Of a DNA stretch of 64,000 bases, positions 30,551 to 39,345 are shown in pieces. The stretch is from an uncultured Actinobaculum sp. (GTDB lineage: Bacteria; Actinomycetota; Actinomycetes; Actinomycetales; Actinomycetaceae): positions 1 through 64,000 of the forward strand of contig CALIHR010000051.1 in the NCBI GenBank assembly GCA_938020505.1, written 5' to 3'. Position numbers and translations under genes: made by a program. The number at the start of each line of letters is the position of its first letter. Positions within the stretch are counted from its first letter, which is position 1. The notes beneath the pieces are model-generated. The model did no database searches. It saw only the letters and a program-made list of their open reading frames with translations, and was not told where the DNA came from.

Positions 30551-31915
30551 CTATTTGTACTCGTCCCCTACGCTTCGATCCCTTTTGACGCCCCGAGCGC
30601 TTGGCCCTCCAAGTAGAACATAGGCGCCGTCTTTCGGGGCGCCCGCCACGTCCGGCAGGCTGGATCGCACCCCTAGCGGAAGCGTTTTTCGGTCGTAGTA
30701 GAGGTCTCCGCCTTTGGTTACATAGCCGTTCACCCCGTCAAATCTGACGCCCGGCGCCTTGGCGGACTTCGACCTGACCGGCGTCCCACTCGTCCCTTTG
30801 GCGTATTCCGCGCGAAGCGGCTTTGGATCGACGGGGATCTCGACACAAAAGTGCTTGCCCTTCTTAGCGGCGAAGCACAGTCCGTCAGGAACCGACGCCG
30901 CTTCGAACGACGCCGGCACAAATTGCACGGGCCTGTCAAGGCCCTTCAGGGCAAAGGTCGTCTCTCCGCTGTCGCCGTCGACAACCGCAGACACGTTGCC
31001 CCAGCAATAGGCACGAGGCTCGCTCCCCTTCGCAGCCTCAAGGAGCGCACACACGTTTCCGTTCCCCTTCGCCAAGGCAACCGCCTTAGACGGCAGCGAG
31101 AGATCGTGGTTCGCTCCGCCGCGCTGTTCCTCCGCATGCAAGTAGGCCTCGCCCCAGCAAGACACTTGGCCGTCCGTCTTCAATGCGCAGGTATGGTATC
31201 CCTGGGCGACAACGGATTCGTATTGGCCGGCTTCGCCGATTCGCCGCGGAGCATGCACAACGCGATCGCTACGATAGTCTTTTGAGGCGGAAGAAAAGGG
31301 ATCGGCCTGCCCTTGCTCGTCGCTTCCCCAACAGTACAGCGTTTTACTCGCGCTCACCGCGCATCCGTGATCGTCTCCCAGGGAAACGGAAGCGATCTTC
31401 TCCTTGATCGGCGAGCGCACCGGCCTCGACTTTTTCGCCCACCCGTGCGTTTTCGGCTGAAAGTCGCCCCAGCAGTACAGGGCGCCGGATTCTGCGACAG
31501 CGCAGGCCTCTTTGGAATTAGTGCTGACGGAGGCCACAGGCTCTTGAATCGGCACACGTTGAAGATAGCTCTCGTTCTCCACGTCTAAACGGTCGCCGCC
31601 CATCTCAACTTTCCCAGTGCCCAGTTGGCCGTAGGAATTGTCACCTTCACAGTACAGGCGGCCATGGGCGGTCACGGCGCACAGAAAGTCGGAATCAACC
31701 TTCCCTCTCAGCACGGACAGTCCGTTGGACGCCTGCGTGATCTTTTCAGCTACGAAATGCGGTTCCTTCACTGTGACGCTCCTTTTCTTCCGGCTGTCGT
31801 GCGAGAAGACGGCTAGCGCGAGCGCCAGCGCTGTGAGAGCAGCGACTATGAGCATTAACGGTCGCCACTCGCTGTGTTCTGAGTCTGATCTGTGCAACTC
31901 GTTTGAATCGGTCAT
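30551..31915 (-). CDS. Membrane-anchored RCC1-type propeller protein with paired cysteines (copy 1)
   Basis: A 454-residue type II membrane protein: short cytoplasmic N-terminus, one transmembrane helix at about residues 19-41, then an external beta-propeller. Six or seven RCC1-like repeats are visible through the pattern C-A-x(8-12)-Y/F-C-W-G: FLCAVTAHGRLYCEG, ACAVAESGALYCWG, GCAVSASKTLYCWG, TCALKTDGQVSCWG, a longer VCALLEAAK unit ending YCWG, and LCFAAKKGKHFCVE. Each repeat carries two Cys, which could staple each blade. The last repeat (YVTKGGDLYYD) has lost both. It overlaps its paralogue by four bases (ATGA). Ligand unknown. Confidence 0.75.
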   Translation of the reverse strand: MTDSNELHRSDSEHSEWRPLMLIVAALTALALALAVFSHDSRKKRSVTVKEPHFVAEKITQASNGLSVLRGKVDSDFLCAVTAHGRLYCEGDNSYGQLGTGKVEMGGDRLDVENESYLQRVPIQEPVASVSTNSKEACAVAESGALYCWGDFQPKTHGWAKKSRPVRSPIKEKIASVSLGDDHGCAVSASKTLYCWGSDEQGQADPFSSASKDYRSDRVVHAPRRIGEAGQYESVVAQGYHTCALKTDGQVSCWGEAYLHAEEQRGGANHDLSLPSKAVALAKGNGNVCALLEAAKGSEPRAYCWGNVSAVVDGDSGETTFALKGLDRPVQFVPASFEAASVPDGLCFAAKKGKHFCVEIPVDPKPLRAEYAKGTSGTPVRSKSAKAPGVRFDGVNGYVTKGGDLYYDRKTLPLGVRSSLPDVAGAPKDGAYVLLGGPSARGVKRDRSVGDEYK

Positions 31916-33282
31916 TTTTCGCTGCCCCCCGAATAGTCCGGTCCGCCGACAAGAAAATAGGCGTCTGCCGCGGCGTCGTCCTCGTTATCGGCCGGCTCAA
32001 CATTGGAATATTTATTACTCCCAATGGTCGCCCAGCGGTCGCAGTACAGGTTTCCGCTTTTGCTCGCGAAACAGAAGATTCCTCCAAACCGTGAGGCGGG
32101 AACGCGGATTGCTTTCGACGGAACGGGCTCACCCTTCTCGGCTTGCTTGAACCGCCTCACGTCGTATGTGGGGTCTTTCGGCAATTCAACGCATAATGAT
32201 TTGCCGGGTTTGTGGGCGAAACACAAACCGTCGGGAACCGACGGCGTCTCGACCGGCGTCGGCACAAAGCCCACCGGCTTTCCTTCTCCATCGTCGAGAT
32301 AGTCCGCGGCGCGGCCCCAGCAGTATGCGCGCGGCTTGCCTCCCTGAGGGGTTTTAAGAAGTGCGCACATGTTATTCGACATTCTCGCAATTGCCTCGGC
32401 ACGCGCGGGCAATGGAACGACTCGGCGGCCTCCTCGAAGATCCGCCTTACGCCCAAGTCCCGTTGTCACTTTTCCCCAACACGTGATTCGCCCGTCTAGC
32501 CTCAGAGCGCAAGTGTATGATCCGCCGAATCGACTCTCGCTCACCACAGCCGACGAATACCGACCGGCTTTGACGGTCCAATACGTCTCTTTCCGTTGTG
32601 TCCTTTCGGGATACGTTGGAGAAGCGACTTCCGTCTTGTCTTCGCTTGCTCCCCAGCAGAATAGCTTTTTAGCGGTGCTCACCGCGCAGGCACGGTCATT
32701 CCCCACGGAAACAGAAACGAACTTGCTTTCATTGGGCATTCGAACAGGCAAGGGACCCTTCGCCCATGCCGACCATCCGCTGCGTTTGACTGAACCCCAA
32801 CAATAAAGCGAGCCGGATTCGGCAATCGCACACGTGCCGAAACCCCCTGTGCTGACGGTCTTCACACGCTCGTCGATGCGGGCGCGCTCGAACTCGCGCG
32901 CATCCTCCTCCTTCCCGTTGCCTATCTGCCCGTCATCGCCGTCCCCTTTGCAATAAAGCTCCCCATCGACGGTGACCGCACACACACGATCTACGCCGTC
33001 AATACGATAATCTCCCCTATCGTTGTCTTTTACGGCGGAGATTTGCTTGAACCTCTCTGTCGCGGGATTGGAATCCCACATCCGCAAGACGACTCCGAGC
33101 ACAACGGCCGTGAACGCCGCAAGCGTAACGATCGCGGCATGCGGCCTGATTCTGCGCTTCAAACGCTTCAAAGGCTGGGCCTGTTCTTGTTCGGCGCCCG
33201 ATTCCTGCTCGGCATCCGATTCCTGCTCGACGCCCGAAGACTCAGCGCCCGAAACGCCTTCGTCGCTTTCTGACGTGACCAC
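31912..33282 (-). CDS. Membrane-anchored RCC1-type propeller protein with paired cysteines (copy 2)
   Basis: A 456-residue paralogue of the downstream gene. I choose the GTG seven bases after GGAGG; a TTG seven codons upstream is also in frame. A Glu/Ser/Gln-rich cytoplasmic tail contains repeated EQES and AEQ units. It precedes a basic patch and one transmembrane helix near residues 50-68, then the external propeller. All seven repeats keep two Cys: VCAVTVDGELYCKG, TCAIAESGSLYCWG, ACAVSTAKKLFCWG, TCALRLDGRITCWG, MCALLKTPQ to YCWG, LCFAHKPGKSLCVE and FCFASKSGNLYCD. RCC1 propellers are general binding platforms. The paired cysteines suggest extracytoplasmic oxidation (inference). Confidence 0.75.
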   Translation of the reverse strand: MVTSESDEGVSGAESSGVEQESDAEQESGAEQEQAQPLKRLKRRIRPHAAIVTLAAFTAVVLGVVLRMWDSNPATERFKQISAVKDNDRGDYRIDGVDRVCAVTVDGELYCKGDGDDGQIGNGKEEDAREFERARIDERVKTVSTGGFGTCAIAESGSLYCWGSVKRSGWSAWAKGPLPVRMPNESKFVSVSVGNDRACAVSTAKKLFCWGASEDKTEVASPTYPERTQRKETYWTVKAGRYSSAVVSESRFGGSYTCALRLDGRITCWGKVTTGLGRKADLRGGRRVVPLPARAEAIARMSNNMCALLKTPQGGKPRAYCWGRAADYLDDGEGKPVGFVPTPVETPSVPDGLCFAHKPGKSLCVELPKDPTYDVRRFKQAEKGEPVPSKAIRVPASRFGGIFCFASKSGNLYCDRWATIGSNKYSNVEPADNEDDAAADAYFLVGGPDYSGGSEK

Positions 33283-33392
33283 TGAAGAACCTCCACATTT
33301 CAACTAAACGAATATCCGTTGCACGATTGCGCGAATAGGTTCATCCTATCCTGATTAGACTCCGTCGTGTCAAGAGCTATTGTTCATACGCG

Positions 33393-33426
33393 GAAGGCCC
33401 CGCCGACCGAGGTCGGCGGGGCCTTC
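33393..33426 (-). terminator. Hairpin terminator downstream of rplA
   Basis: Perfect arms GAAGGCCCCGCCGACC (33393-33408) and GGTCGGCGGGGCCTTC (33411-33426). It sits about 140 bases after the rplA stop and closes the secE-nusG-rplK-rplA transcript before the accessory block. Confidence 0.85.
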
Positions 33427-33563
33427 GTTCGCCAACGGGACAGGTCAAAAGAACATCGGTCCACGGGCCGAAAAAGCGCCTGTCTAGAAAGCGACCCTTC
33501 CCGAAAGAGTCAGGGCTTTCCGGAGACCGTCAAAAGACCCTCCGGAGTTCAAGCAGGGGAGCG

Positions 33564-34280
33564 TCAGGAAGCGTCTTCCGACGTGAGGTTGCGGGTCTTG
33601 CTCGTGTCGAGCGGGATGCCCGGCCCCATCGTGGTCGCGACCGTGCCCTTGAGCAGGTAGCGGCCCTTCGACGTCGAAGGCTTGAGACGAAGGATCTCCT
33701 CCTGGACGGCTGCGTAGTTCTCGACCAGCTGCTCCGGGGTGAAAGAGGCCTTGCCGACGACGAAGGAAAGGTTGCCGTTCTTGTCCACGCGGAACTCAAT
33801 GCGGCCGCCCTTGATGTCCGAAACGGCCTTGGCGACGTCCATCGTCACGGTGCCCGTCTTCGGATTGGGCATGAGGCCGCGAGGGCCGAGAACGCGGCCG
33901 AGGCGGCCGACCTTGCCCATAAGGTCAGGGGTCGCAACGGCGGCGTCGAAATCGGTGTAGCCGCCGGCGACCTTCTCGATCAGCTCGTCGCCGCCGACTT
34001 CGTCGGCTCCGGCGTCGACAGCCTCCTGCGCACGCGGACCGACGGCGAAGACGAGGACCCTGGCGGTCTTGCCGGTGCCGTGCGGAAGGTTGACGGTTCC
34101 ACGGACCATCTGGTCGGCCTTGCGGGGGTCGACTCCGAGGCGGAACGCGACCTCGACGGTCGCATCGAACTTCGTGGCGGACGTCTCCTTCGCGAGGCGC
34201 ATCGCCTCGAGGGGGCTGTAAAGGACGCCGTCAGCGATCTTCTGGGCGGCGTTGCGGTAGTTCTTAGAGCGCTTTGCCAT
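33564..34280 (-). CDS. rplA: 50S ribosomal protein L1
   Basis: L1 forms the mobile stalk at the E site and can repress its own mRNA. The 238-residue product starts MAKRSKNYRNAAQKIADGVL and contains GTGKTARVLVFAVG and GPRGLMPNPKTGTVTMDVAK, both family signatures. It lies 99 bases after rplK and is the last gene before the terminator. Confidence 0.97.
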   Translation of the reverse strand: MAKRSKNYRNAAQKIADGVLYSPLEAMRLAKETSATKFDATVEVAFRLGVDPRKADQMVRGTVNLPHGTGKTARVLVFAVGPRAQEAVDAGADEVGGDELIEKVAGGYTDFDAAVATPDLMGKVGRLGRVLGPRGLMPNPKTGTVTMDVAKAVSDIKGGRIEFRVDKNGNLSFVVGKASFTPEQLVENYAAVQEEILRLKPSTSKGRYLLKGTVATTMGPGIPLDTSKTRNLTSEDAS

Positions 34281-34379
34281 TGACTGTTCTCCTTAATGAG
34301 CAGTTTGTGGTCATGGGGCCCGCGCAGGCCCTTCCACGATCCGTTCGCGGCGCCTGCATGTGCACGCGCCGGGAAGCGA

Positions 34380-34814
34380 TCAGATCTCGTCGCTGGTGAT
34401 TCCCATGGAACGAGCGGTCCCCGCGATGATGCGGGCGGCGTTGTCGAGGTCGTTGGCGTTGAGGTCCGGCGCCTTCGTCTTGGCGATCTCGCGGAGCTGC
34501 TCGGCCGTCAGATGCCCGACCTTGTCGCTGTGAGGCGTGGACGAGCCCTTGGCCACGCCAGCGGCCCTCTTGATGAGCTCGGCAGCCGGAGGCGTCTTCG
34601 TCACAAAGGTGAACGAGCGGTCCTCGTAAACGGTGATCTCAACGGGGATCACGTTGCCGCGCTGGGATTCCGTCGCGGCGTTGTAGGCCTTGCAGAACTC
34701 CATGATGTTGACGCCGTGCTGGGCCAGAGCCGGGCCGATCGGCGGAGCAGGCGTCGCCGCCCCAGCCTGAATCTGGAGCTTGATGTAACCTGCAACCTTC
34801 TTCTTGGGAGGCAT
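34380..34814 (-). CDS. rplK: 50S ribosomal protein L11
   Basis: L11 is in the GTPase-associated centre and is needed for RelA activation. The ATG of MPPKKKVAGYIKLQIQAG follows AAAGGA by six bases, giving 144 residues. The proline-rich hinge region PAPPIGPALAQHGVNIMEFC is intact, which is also the thiopeptide contact site. A longer in-frame extension upstream is rejected. Confidence 0.97.
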   Translation of the reverse strand: MPPKKKVAGYIKLQIQAGAATPAPPIGPALAQHGVNIMEFCKAYNAATESQRGNVIPVEITVYEDRSFTFVTKTPPAAELIKRAAGVAKGSSTPHSDKVGHLTAEQLREIAKTKAPDLNANDLDNAARIIAGTARSMGITSDEI

Positions 34815-34925
34815 ATAGGGTCCTTTCTTGTCAATCGCCGCAATGGCAGAAGCGGCGACCATCTGTCAACGTTACGCGCGAATCACGCCAGGCTCAATTC
34901 TGCCTGGCGTGATCTTGAACGAATT

Positions 34926-35750
34926 TCAGTCGTCTTTGCGCACCTGGTTGAACGAAAGCTCGACGGGGGTTTCCTGGCCGACGAGGGTCATGAGCACCGT
35001 GAGCCGCTGGTTGGCGGCGTCGACTTCGGAAACGGTGGCCGGCATTCCCGCCCACGGCTCCGAGGTCAAAGTGACGGCGTCGCCGACCGCGTACGGAGAA
35101 AGGGTGGCCGGCGTCGTACTGGCAGCCTTTCCGGCGGCGACAGCCTCGGCCGCGGCCTCCGCCTCGATCACCGGGGTGAGCATCGAGACGACCTCATTCT
35201 CGGAAAGCGCGACCGGCGTGCGGCCGTTGCCGACGAATCCCGTCACGCCGTTGGTCGATTGCACCACTCGCCACGAATCGTCCGTCAGATCCATGCGAAT
35301 GAGCACATAGCCAGGCATGCGCACGCGAGAGACGAGCTTGCGCTGGCCTCGGCGGATCTCAAAGACCTCCTCCATGGGGACCTCGATCTGGAAGATGTAA
35401 TCCTCCATGTTCATCGAGTGCATGCGCACCTCGAGGTCCTGCTTGACGCGCTTCTCGTAACCCGAATAGGTGTGAAGGACGTACCAACGTCCGTCAAGGC
35501 CCTTGAGCTTCTCGCGCACCTCCTCCTCGGTCACGAGGTTCGCGCGGGCGTCCTCGACGGCTTTCGCCGCTTCTTCCTCCTCCGAGAACAGAGGGCCGCC
35601 GGAAGGCTCGGGAGCCGGCTCTCCCGCCTGATCGTGTGCCGGTCCGACGTCGCCGGAGGGATCGGAACGCCCCTCGCCGGAATCGAACCGAAGCTCTTCG
35701 ACGCCGGCTTCCGACGCATCGGCAACGGGCTCAAAAATATCGTCAGCCAC
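34926..35750 (-). CDS. nusG: Transcription termination/antitermination protein NusG
   Basis: NusG binds RNA polymerase and links it to Rho or the ribosome. At 274 residues it is long, because of an acidic Glu/Asp/Pro-rich N-terminal extension of about 85 residues, typical of high-GC actinobacteria. An Ala-rich insertion also separates the NGN domain (RWYVLHTYSGYEKRVKQDLE ... FQIEVPMEEV ... MPGYVLIRMD) from the C-terminal KOW domain (YAVGDAVTLTSEPWAGMPAT). Gene order secE-nusG-rplK-rplA is standard. Confidence 0.96.
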   Translation of the reverse strand: MADDIFEPVADASEAGVEELRFDSGEGRSDPSGDVGPAHDQAGEPAPEPSGGPLFSEEEEAAKAVEDARANLVTEEEVREKLKGLDGRWYVLHTYSGYEKRVKQDLEVRMHSMNMEDYIFQIEVPMEEVFEIRRGQRKLVSRVRMPGYVLIRMDLTDDSWRVVQSTNGVTGFVGNGRTPVALSENEVVSMLTPVIEAEAAAEAVAAGKAASTTPATLSPYAVGDAVTLTSEPWAGMPATVSEVDAANQRLTVLMTLVGQETPVELSFNQVRKDD

Positions 35751-35804
35751 GCTTTACTGCTTTCTACTCGTTTGTCCGAACGGCCAAGACTGCCCGAAGA
35801 CCGG

Positions 35805-36062
35805 CTACCCGAAGACCCAGAAGGTCAGGCGGCCGAATCCAAGGTCGAGGAGGCCGACGACGATCATGATGATGGCCACAAAAGCGAGAACCGTCGAGAA
35901 CATCTGCCCGAGCTCTTCGCGGGTGGGCCGCTGAACCTTCTTCAGCTCGGCGAAGATCTGGCGAATGAACAGGGCGATCCGCGCGAAGACGTTGCGCCTC
36001 TTCTTCTCATCGGAGGCCTTGCCCTTGGCTCCTTTGGCCTTCGATGCGCTTGCTGCAGTCAC
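35805..36062 (-). CDS. secE: Preprotein translocase subunit SecE
   Basis: SecE clamps SecY in the general secretion channel. I take the GTG (VTAASASKAKGAKG) six bases after GAAGGA, giving 85 residues. A basic N-terminus is followed by the amphipathic helix FAELKKVQRPTREELGQMFS and one transmembrane helix near residues 59-78, the usual single-span form. A longer extension would run into the tRNA-Trp gene and is rejected. Confidence 0.95.
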   Translation of the reverse strand: MTAASASKAKGAKGKASDEKKRRNVFARIALFIRQIFAELKKVQRPTREELGQMFSTVLAFVAIIMIVVGLLDLGFGRLTFWVFG

Positions 36063-36125
36063 GTGGCGTCCTTCACTCGTCGTGTAATGGAATAAAGGCG
36101 GCCCATGGACCCATGAGCCGCCTTG

Positions 36126-36197
36126 CAGGGTAGGAGGGATTCGAACCCCCAACCGCCGGTTTTGGAGACCGATGCGCTACCATTGCGCCACTACCCT
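36126..36197 (-). tRNA. tRNA-Trp (anticodon CCA)
   Basis: A 72-base cloverleaf. The acceptor arm AGGGTAG pairs with CTACCCT, the D-arm follows, the anticodon stem-loop CGGTCTCCAAAACCG shows CCA, and the T-arm is GGGGGTTCGAATCCC. The 3' CCA is not encoded. It lies just upstream of secE, as in many actinobacteria. A -10-like TATAAG lies about 20 bases upstream. Confidence 0.95.
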
Positions 36198-36541
36198 TCG
36201 GCTGTTCGCTCCTGACATTATGCCTTATATTCATGGCGTCGTGCCACCAAACTGGAGACAACTCACAAAATTGTACACGTTTGCCCGCTCCGCGTCATCT
36301 GTCGCCTGAATTGCAACGGACGGGCCGCGGGGCACGGCGTCAAGGCGTTCCTCACGCGGCCTGATTGGGGGCATTTCGAGCCCGGCGATGCGGGCGCGCA
36401 GCAGGCTGCCTCCCCGCGCGTCGCGTCCTCGCCGGCCCACGGCGCCGCGCCCCCGGCCTCGCAGTTCCCCGCCTCCGATCTCACAGCGCTGAAACGCGGA
36501 CCGGCGCGCGCGACCGCGGCGAAACGTGCAACCATGGACGT
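36198..36541. other. Divergent intergenic region between tRNA-Trp and the aminotransferase
   Basis: A 344-base region. The tRNA side is A/T-rich with ATAAGG/CATAAT-like -10 elements. The aminotransferase side is G/C-rich with no clear promoter, and no small gene is supported. Confidence 0.5.
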
Positions 36542-37747
36542 ATGAGCAATGACAGAACCCGCCGAGTATCGGCACGCCTCGCCGCCATCCAAGAGTCCGC
36601 AACTCTCGCCGTGGACGCCAAAGCCAAGGCCCTCAAGGCGGCAGGGCGCCCCGTCATCGGCTTCGGGGCCGGAGAGCCTAACTTCCCCACGCCCGAGTTC
36701 ATCGTCGAAGCCGCCGTCGAAGCCGCCCGCGATCCCAAGAACCACAAATACACGCCAGCCAAGGGCCTTCCCGAGCTGCGCGAAGCCATCGCCGCGAAGA
36801 CCCTCCGCGACTCCGGCAACGCCGTCGACCCGAACGACGTCATCGTGACGAACGGCGGCAAGCAGGCCGTCTTCCAGGCTTTCGCCGCCCTTGTCGACGA
36901 CGGCGACGAGGTGCTCCTGCCCGCGCCGTACTGGACGACCTACCCCGAGGCGATCCGCTTGGCCGGCGGCGTTCCCGTCGAAGTCTTTGCGGGGGCCGAC
37001 GCCGATTACAAGGCAAGCGTCGAACAGCTCGAAGCCGCGCGGACGGACAAGACCAAGGCCCTGCTTCTATGTTCGCCGTCCAATCCGACCGGATCCGTCT
37101 ATTCCCCCGAGGAGGTCCGGGCAATCGGGCAATGGGCCCTCGAAGCCGGAATCTGGGTGATCTCCGACGAGATCTACGAGCATCTCGTCTACGACGGCAC
37201 GCCCATGAGCTACATCTTGGGAGAGGTTCCCGAGCTGGCCGACCGCTCCGTCGTCCTCAACGGCGTCGCGAAGACCTACGCCATGACGGGCTGGCGGGTC
37301 GGCTGGATGTACGGCCCGTCCGACGTGATCAAGGCCGCGACGAACTTCCAGTCCCACGCCACGTCCAACGTCGCGAACGTCTCGCAGCGAGCCGCTTTGG
37401 CGGCCCTCACGGGGCCGCAGGGCGTGGTGGCCGAGATGCGCGAGGCCTTCGACCGCCGACGTCGAAAGATGGTCGAGATGCTCAAAGAGATCGACGGCTT
37501 CGCCGTGCCCGAGCCGAAGGGCGCCTTCTACGTCTACCCCAACGTCGAGGCGGTGCTCGGCCGCGACGTCAACGGAAAGTCTGCCGCGACCTCGGCCGAG
37601 CTGGCGGCGCTCATCCTCGAAGAGGTCGAAGTCGCCGTGGTTCCCGGCGAGGCCTTCGGCCCCAGCGGCTTCCTGCGATTCTCCTACGCCCTCTCCGACG
37701 AGGACCTCGTCGAGGGTCTGGGACGGGTGCAAAAGCTCCTCGGCTGA
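36542..37747 (+). CDS. aspC: Pyridoxal-phosphate aspartate aminotransferase, class I
   Basis: Transfers the amino group between aspartate/glutamate and keto acids, linking the citric-acid cycle and amino-acid synthesis. The 401-residue enzyme has FGAGEPNFPTPEFI, the cofactor-binding GGKQAVFQAF region, PSNPTGSVYSPEEV, SDEIYEHLVYDG and the PLP lysine (Lys244) in NGVAKTYAMTGWRVGW. The ATG is chosen as the start of MSNDRTRRVSARLAAI; an upstream extension is unlike the family. It is monocistronic, followed by a convergent phosphotransferase. Confidence 0.92.
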   Translation: MSNDRTRRVSARLAAIQESATLAVDAKAKALKAAGRPVIGFGAGEPNFPTPEFIVEAAVEAARDPKNHKYTPAKGLPELREAIAAKTLRDSGNAVDPNDVIVTNGGKQAVFQAFAALVDDGDEVLLPAPYWTTYPEAIRLAGGVPVEVFAGADADYKASVEQLEAARTDKTKALLLCSPSNPTGSVYSPEEVRAIGQWALEAGIWVISDEIYEHLVYDGTPMSYILGEVPELADRSVVLNGVAKTYAMTGWRVGWMYGPSDVIKAATNFQSHATSNVANVSQRAALAALTGPQGVVAEMREAFDRRRRKMVEMLKEIDGFAVPEPKGAFYVYPNVEAVLGRDVNGKSAATSAELAALILEEVEVAVVPGEAFGPSGFLRFSYALSDEDLVEGLGRVQKLLG

Positions 37748-37837
37748 CGCCTCGCGGAGGCGCCGACATCCCCCTCGCGGAGGCGCCGTCGTCATCCCGC
37801 GGGGCTTCGGCTTGCCGCCCTCGCCCGCTTTGCTGTT

Positions 37838-39076
37838 TCAGCGATGGCGGTAGGCCCGCTCGAGCCACGCCTCGGCCGTCGAAAGGCGGCCGAGGGCGTC
37901 GTCGATCCACTCGGCGCCGTCGACCCGCTTCGCCCCGGCGACGAGTGAAAGCACCACCCCGGCCGTGCGCGCGCACAGCGCCACAGGGTCTACGGCGTGC
38001 TCGCAGGCGTCCCTCCAGATCGGAAGGTCGTCCTGAACATACGGGTACGATTCCGGGGCGAGGTGCGGAAGAACGCTCATATGGCCGAGCAAGCAGGCCC
38101 AATCGTCGACTCGGTGGCCGGGCCCCAGCGAATCGACGTCGATGATCCCCGTGACCCTCGACGAATCGTGGGAGACGAAGATGTTCGCCTCGTAGAAGTC
38201 TCCGTGGACGGGAACCAAAGGCCCAGGGTCCGAACTGGCGAGAAGCTCGTGGATCCCGTGCGCCACGGCCTCGCAGCGGGCGCGTTCCTCAGGCAACGCT
38301 GTTCCGGCGGCGTGCGCGTAATGCGTGGAACGGTCCGCCCAAGCGGGCCGATGGCTGAGCGAGAGGGCCTCGCGCGGCAAGGCGTTCAACAGGGCCGTGA
38401 GAGAGCCGAGCAGAGGGGCCGCGTTTCTTCCCATGCCGCGCGAAATGGCGGTCGAGAGCGGGATCCCGTTGGCGGCGCCGATCACCAGGAGCCCTCGAAC
38501 GTCGTGGATGAGGACCGGCGGCGCCGGAATCCCCGCGCGGGAGAGCATGATGTGGCGCTTCGCCAACGATTCGACCTGCGGGGGGCGCGCGACCTTCGCG
38601 TAACTGACGGAGTTCGCCGCCCGCACCCGGACGACGGCGCGCCGAGTGGGGCGATAGCTCATAAGCTCCACGGATACGGGCATGCCCAAAAGGGCGCTCA
38701 TATGCTCGGGCGAGCAGGCCAAGAACAGCGCGGGAAGCTCGGGGTCGGCGGGGTAGCGCCAAACGGAGAACGTGGAGTCCCCCTTGGACACGTACACGAG
38801 GCCCGGGGTGTTGGGGTGGGACAGGCGCGCCGTCGAGGCGCACAGATACTCCTCCACGCGCATGTGGGCGCCGTTGGGGAGTATCCGGTCGAGCGTCACC
38901 GAATAGCCGGCCGTCACTCCCGCGCCGGGACGATGATGGATCGAATGGACTTCCCACCCCCGTATGACCGCGGGCTGCCCCATGTTCATGAGAGCGCTGC
39001 GCAGAATCTCACCGGCGCCGCTGCCGATGAGCAATGCAAGGTCCGCCTTTTCACGGTCCTTCCCGGGAATGCTCAT
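37838..39076 (-). CDS. Aminoglycoside/choline-kinase-like (APH family) phosphotransferase
   Basis: A 412-residue protein of the protein-kinase-like APH fold. The catalytic loop VHGDFYEANIF carries the Brenner Asp and Asn, and the metal-binding motif is GIIDVDSLGPGHRVDDWACL. The N-terminal lobe is less conserved (VVRVRAANSVSYAKVARPPQ). Related enzymes phosphorylate sugars, choline, antibiotics or maltose. The long N-terminal region resembles neither typical antibiotic-resistance enzymes nor choline kinases closely, so the substrate is unknown. The last base of the start codon is near 39076, 270 bases from the response regulator. Confidence 0.75.
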   Translation of the reverse strand: MSIPGKDREKADLALLIGSGAGEILRSALMNMGQPAVIRGWEVHSIHHRPGAGVTAGYSVTLDRILPNGAHMRVEEYLCASTARLSHPNTPGLVYVSKGDSTFSVWRYPADPELPALFLACSPEHMSALLGMPVSVELMSYRPTRRAVVRVRAANSVSYAKVARPPQVESLAKRHIMLSRAGIPAPPVLIHDVRGLLVIGAANGIPLSTAISRGMGRNAAPLLGSLTALLNALPREALSLSHRPAWADRSTHYAHAAGTALPEERARCEAVAHGIHELLASSDPGPLVPVHGDFYEANIFVSHDSSRVTGIIDVDSLGPGHRVDDWACLLGHMSVLPHLAPESYPYVQDDLPIWRDACEHAVDPVALCARTAGVVLSLVAGAKRVDGAEWIDDALGRLSTAEAWLERAYRHR

Positions 39077-39345
39077 ATATAAGTTCTACCGTACAGCGCG
39101 GGCCAGAGTGCACGTTAAACACAACATGTTGATATTCGAACAGATTTCTGCTTCGAATCCAAAGTCGTCGGCATATCGGTCGCGCAAGCCTCCCCCCGCC
39201 GGCCCGCAGGCCGCCTCGGCGCCCGCGACGGCCCAGGCCGCGGTTCGCCGACTTCCGGCTTGTTTGCAACGATCTTTTAACGTCGGCCGCCCGGCGCCCC
39301 GCCGATCGCGCACCCGCCTGCGCCGGCCTTTCCGCCCGGGCGCGA

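Noticed and set aside
37838..39076. Aminoglycoside resistance gene
   Set aside because: It has the APH fold, but no close match to resistance enzymes is apparent from the motifs, so I keep a family-level name.
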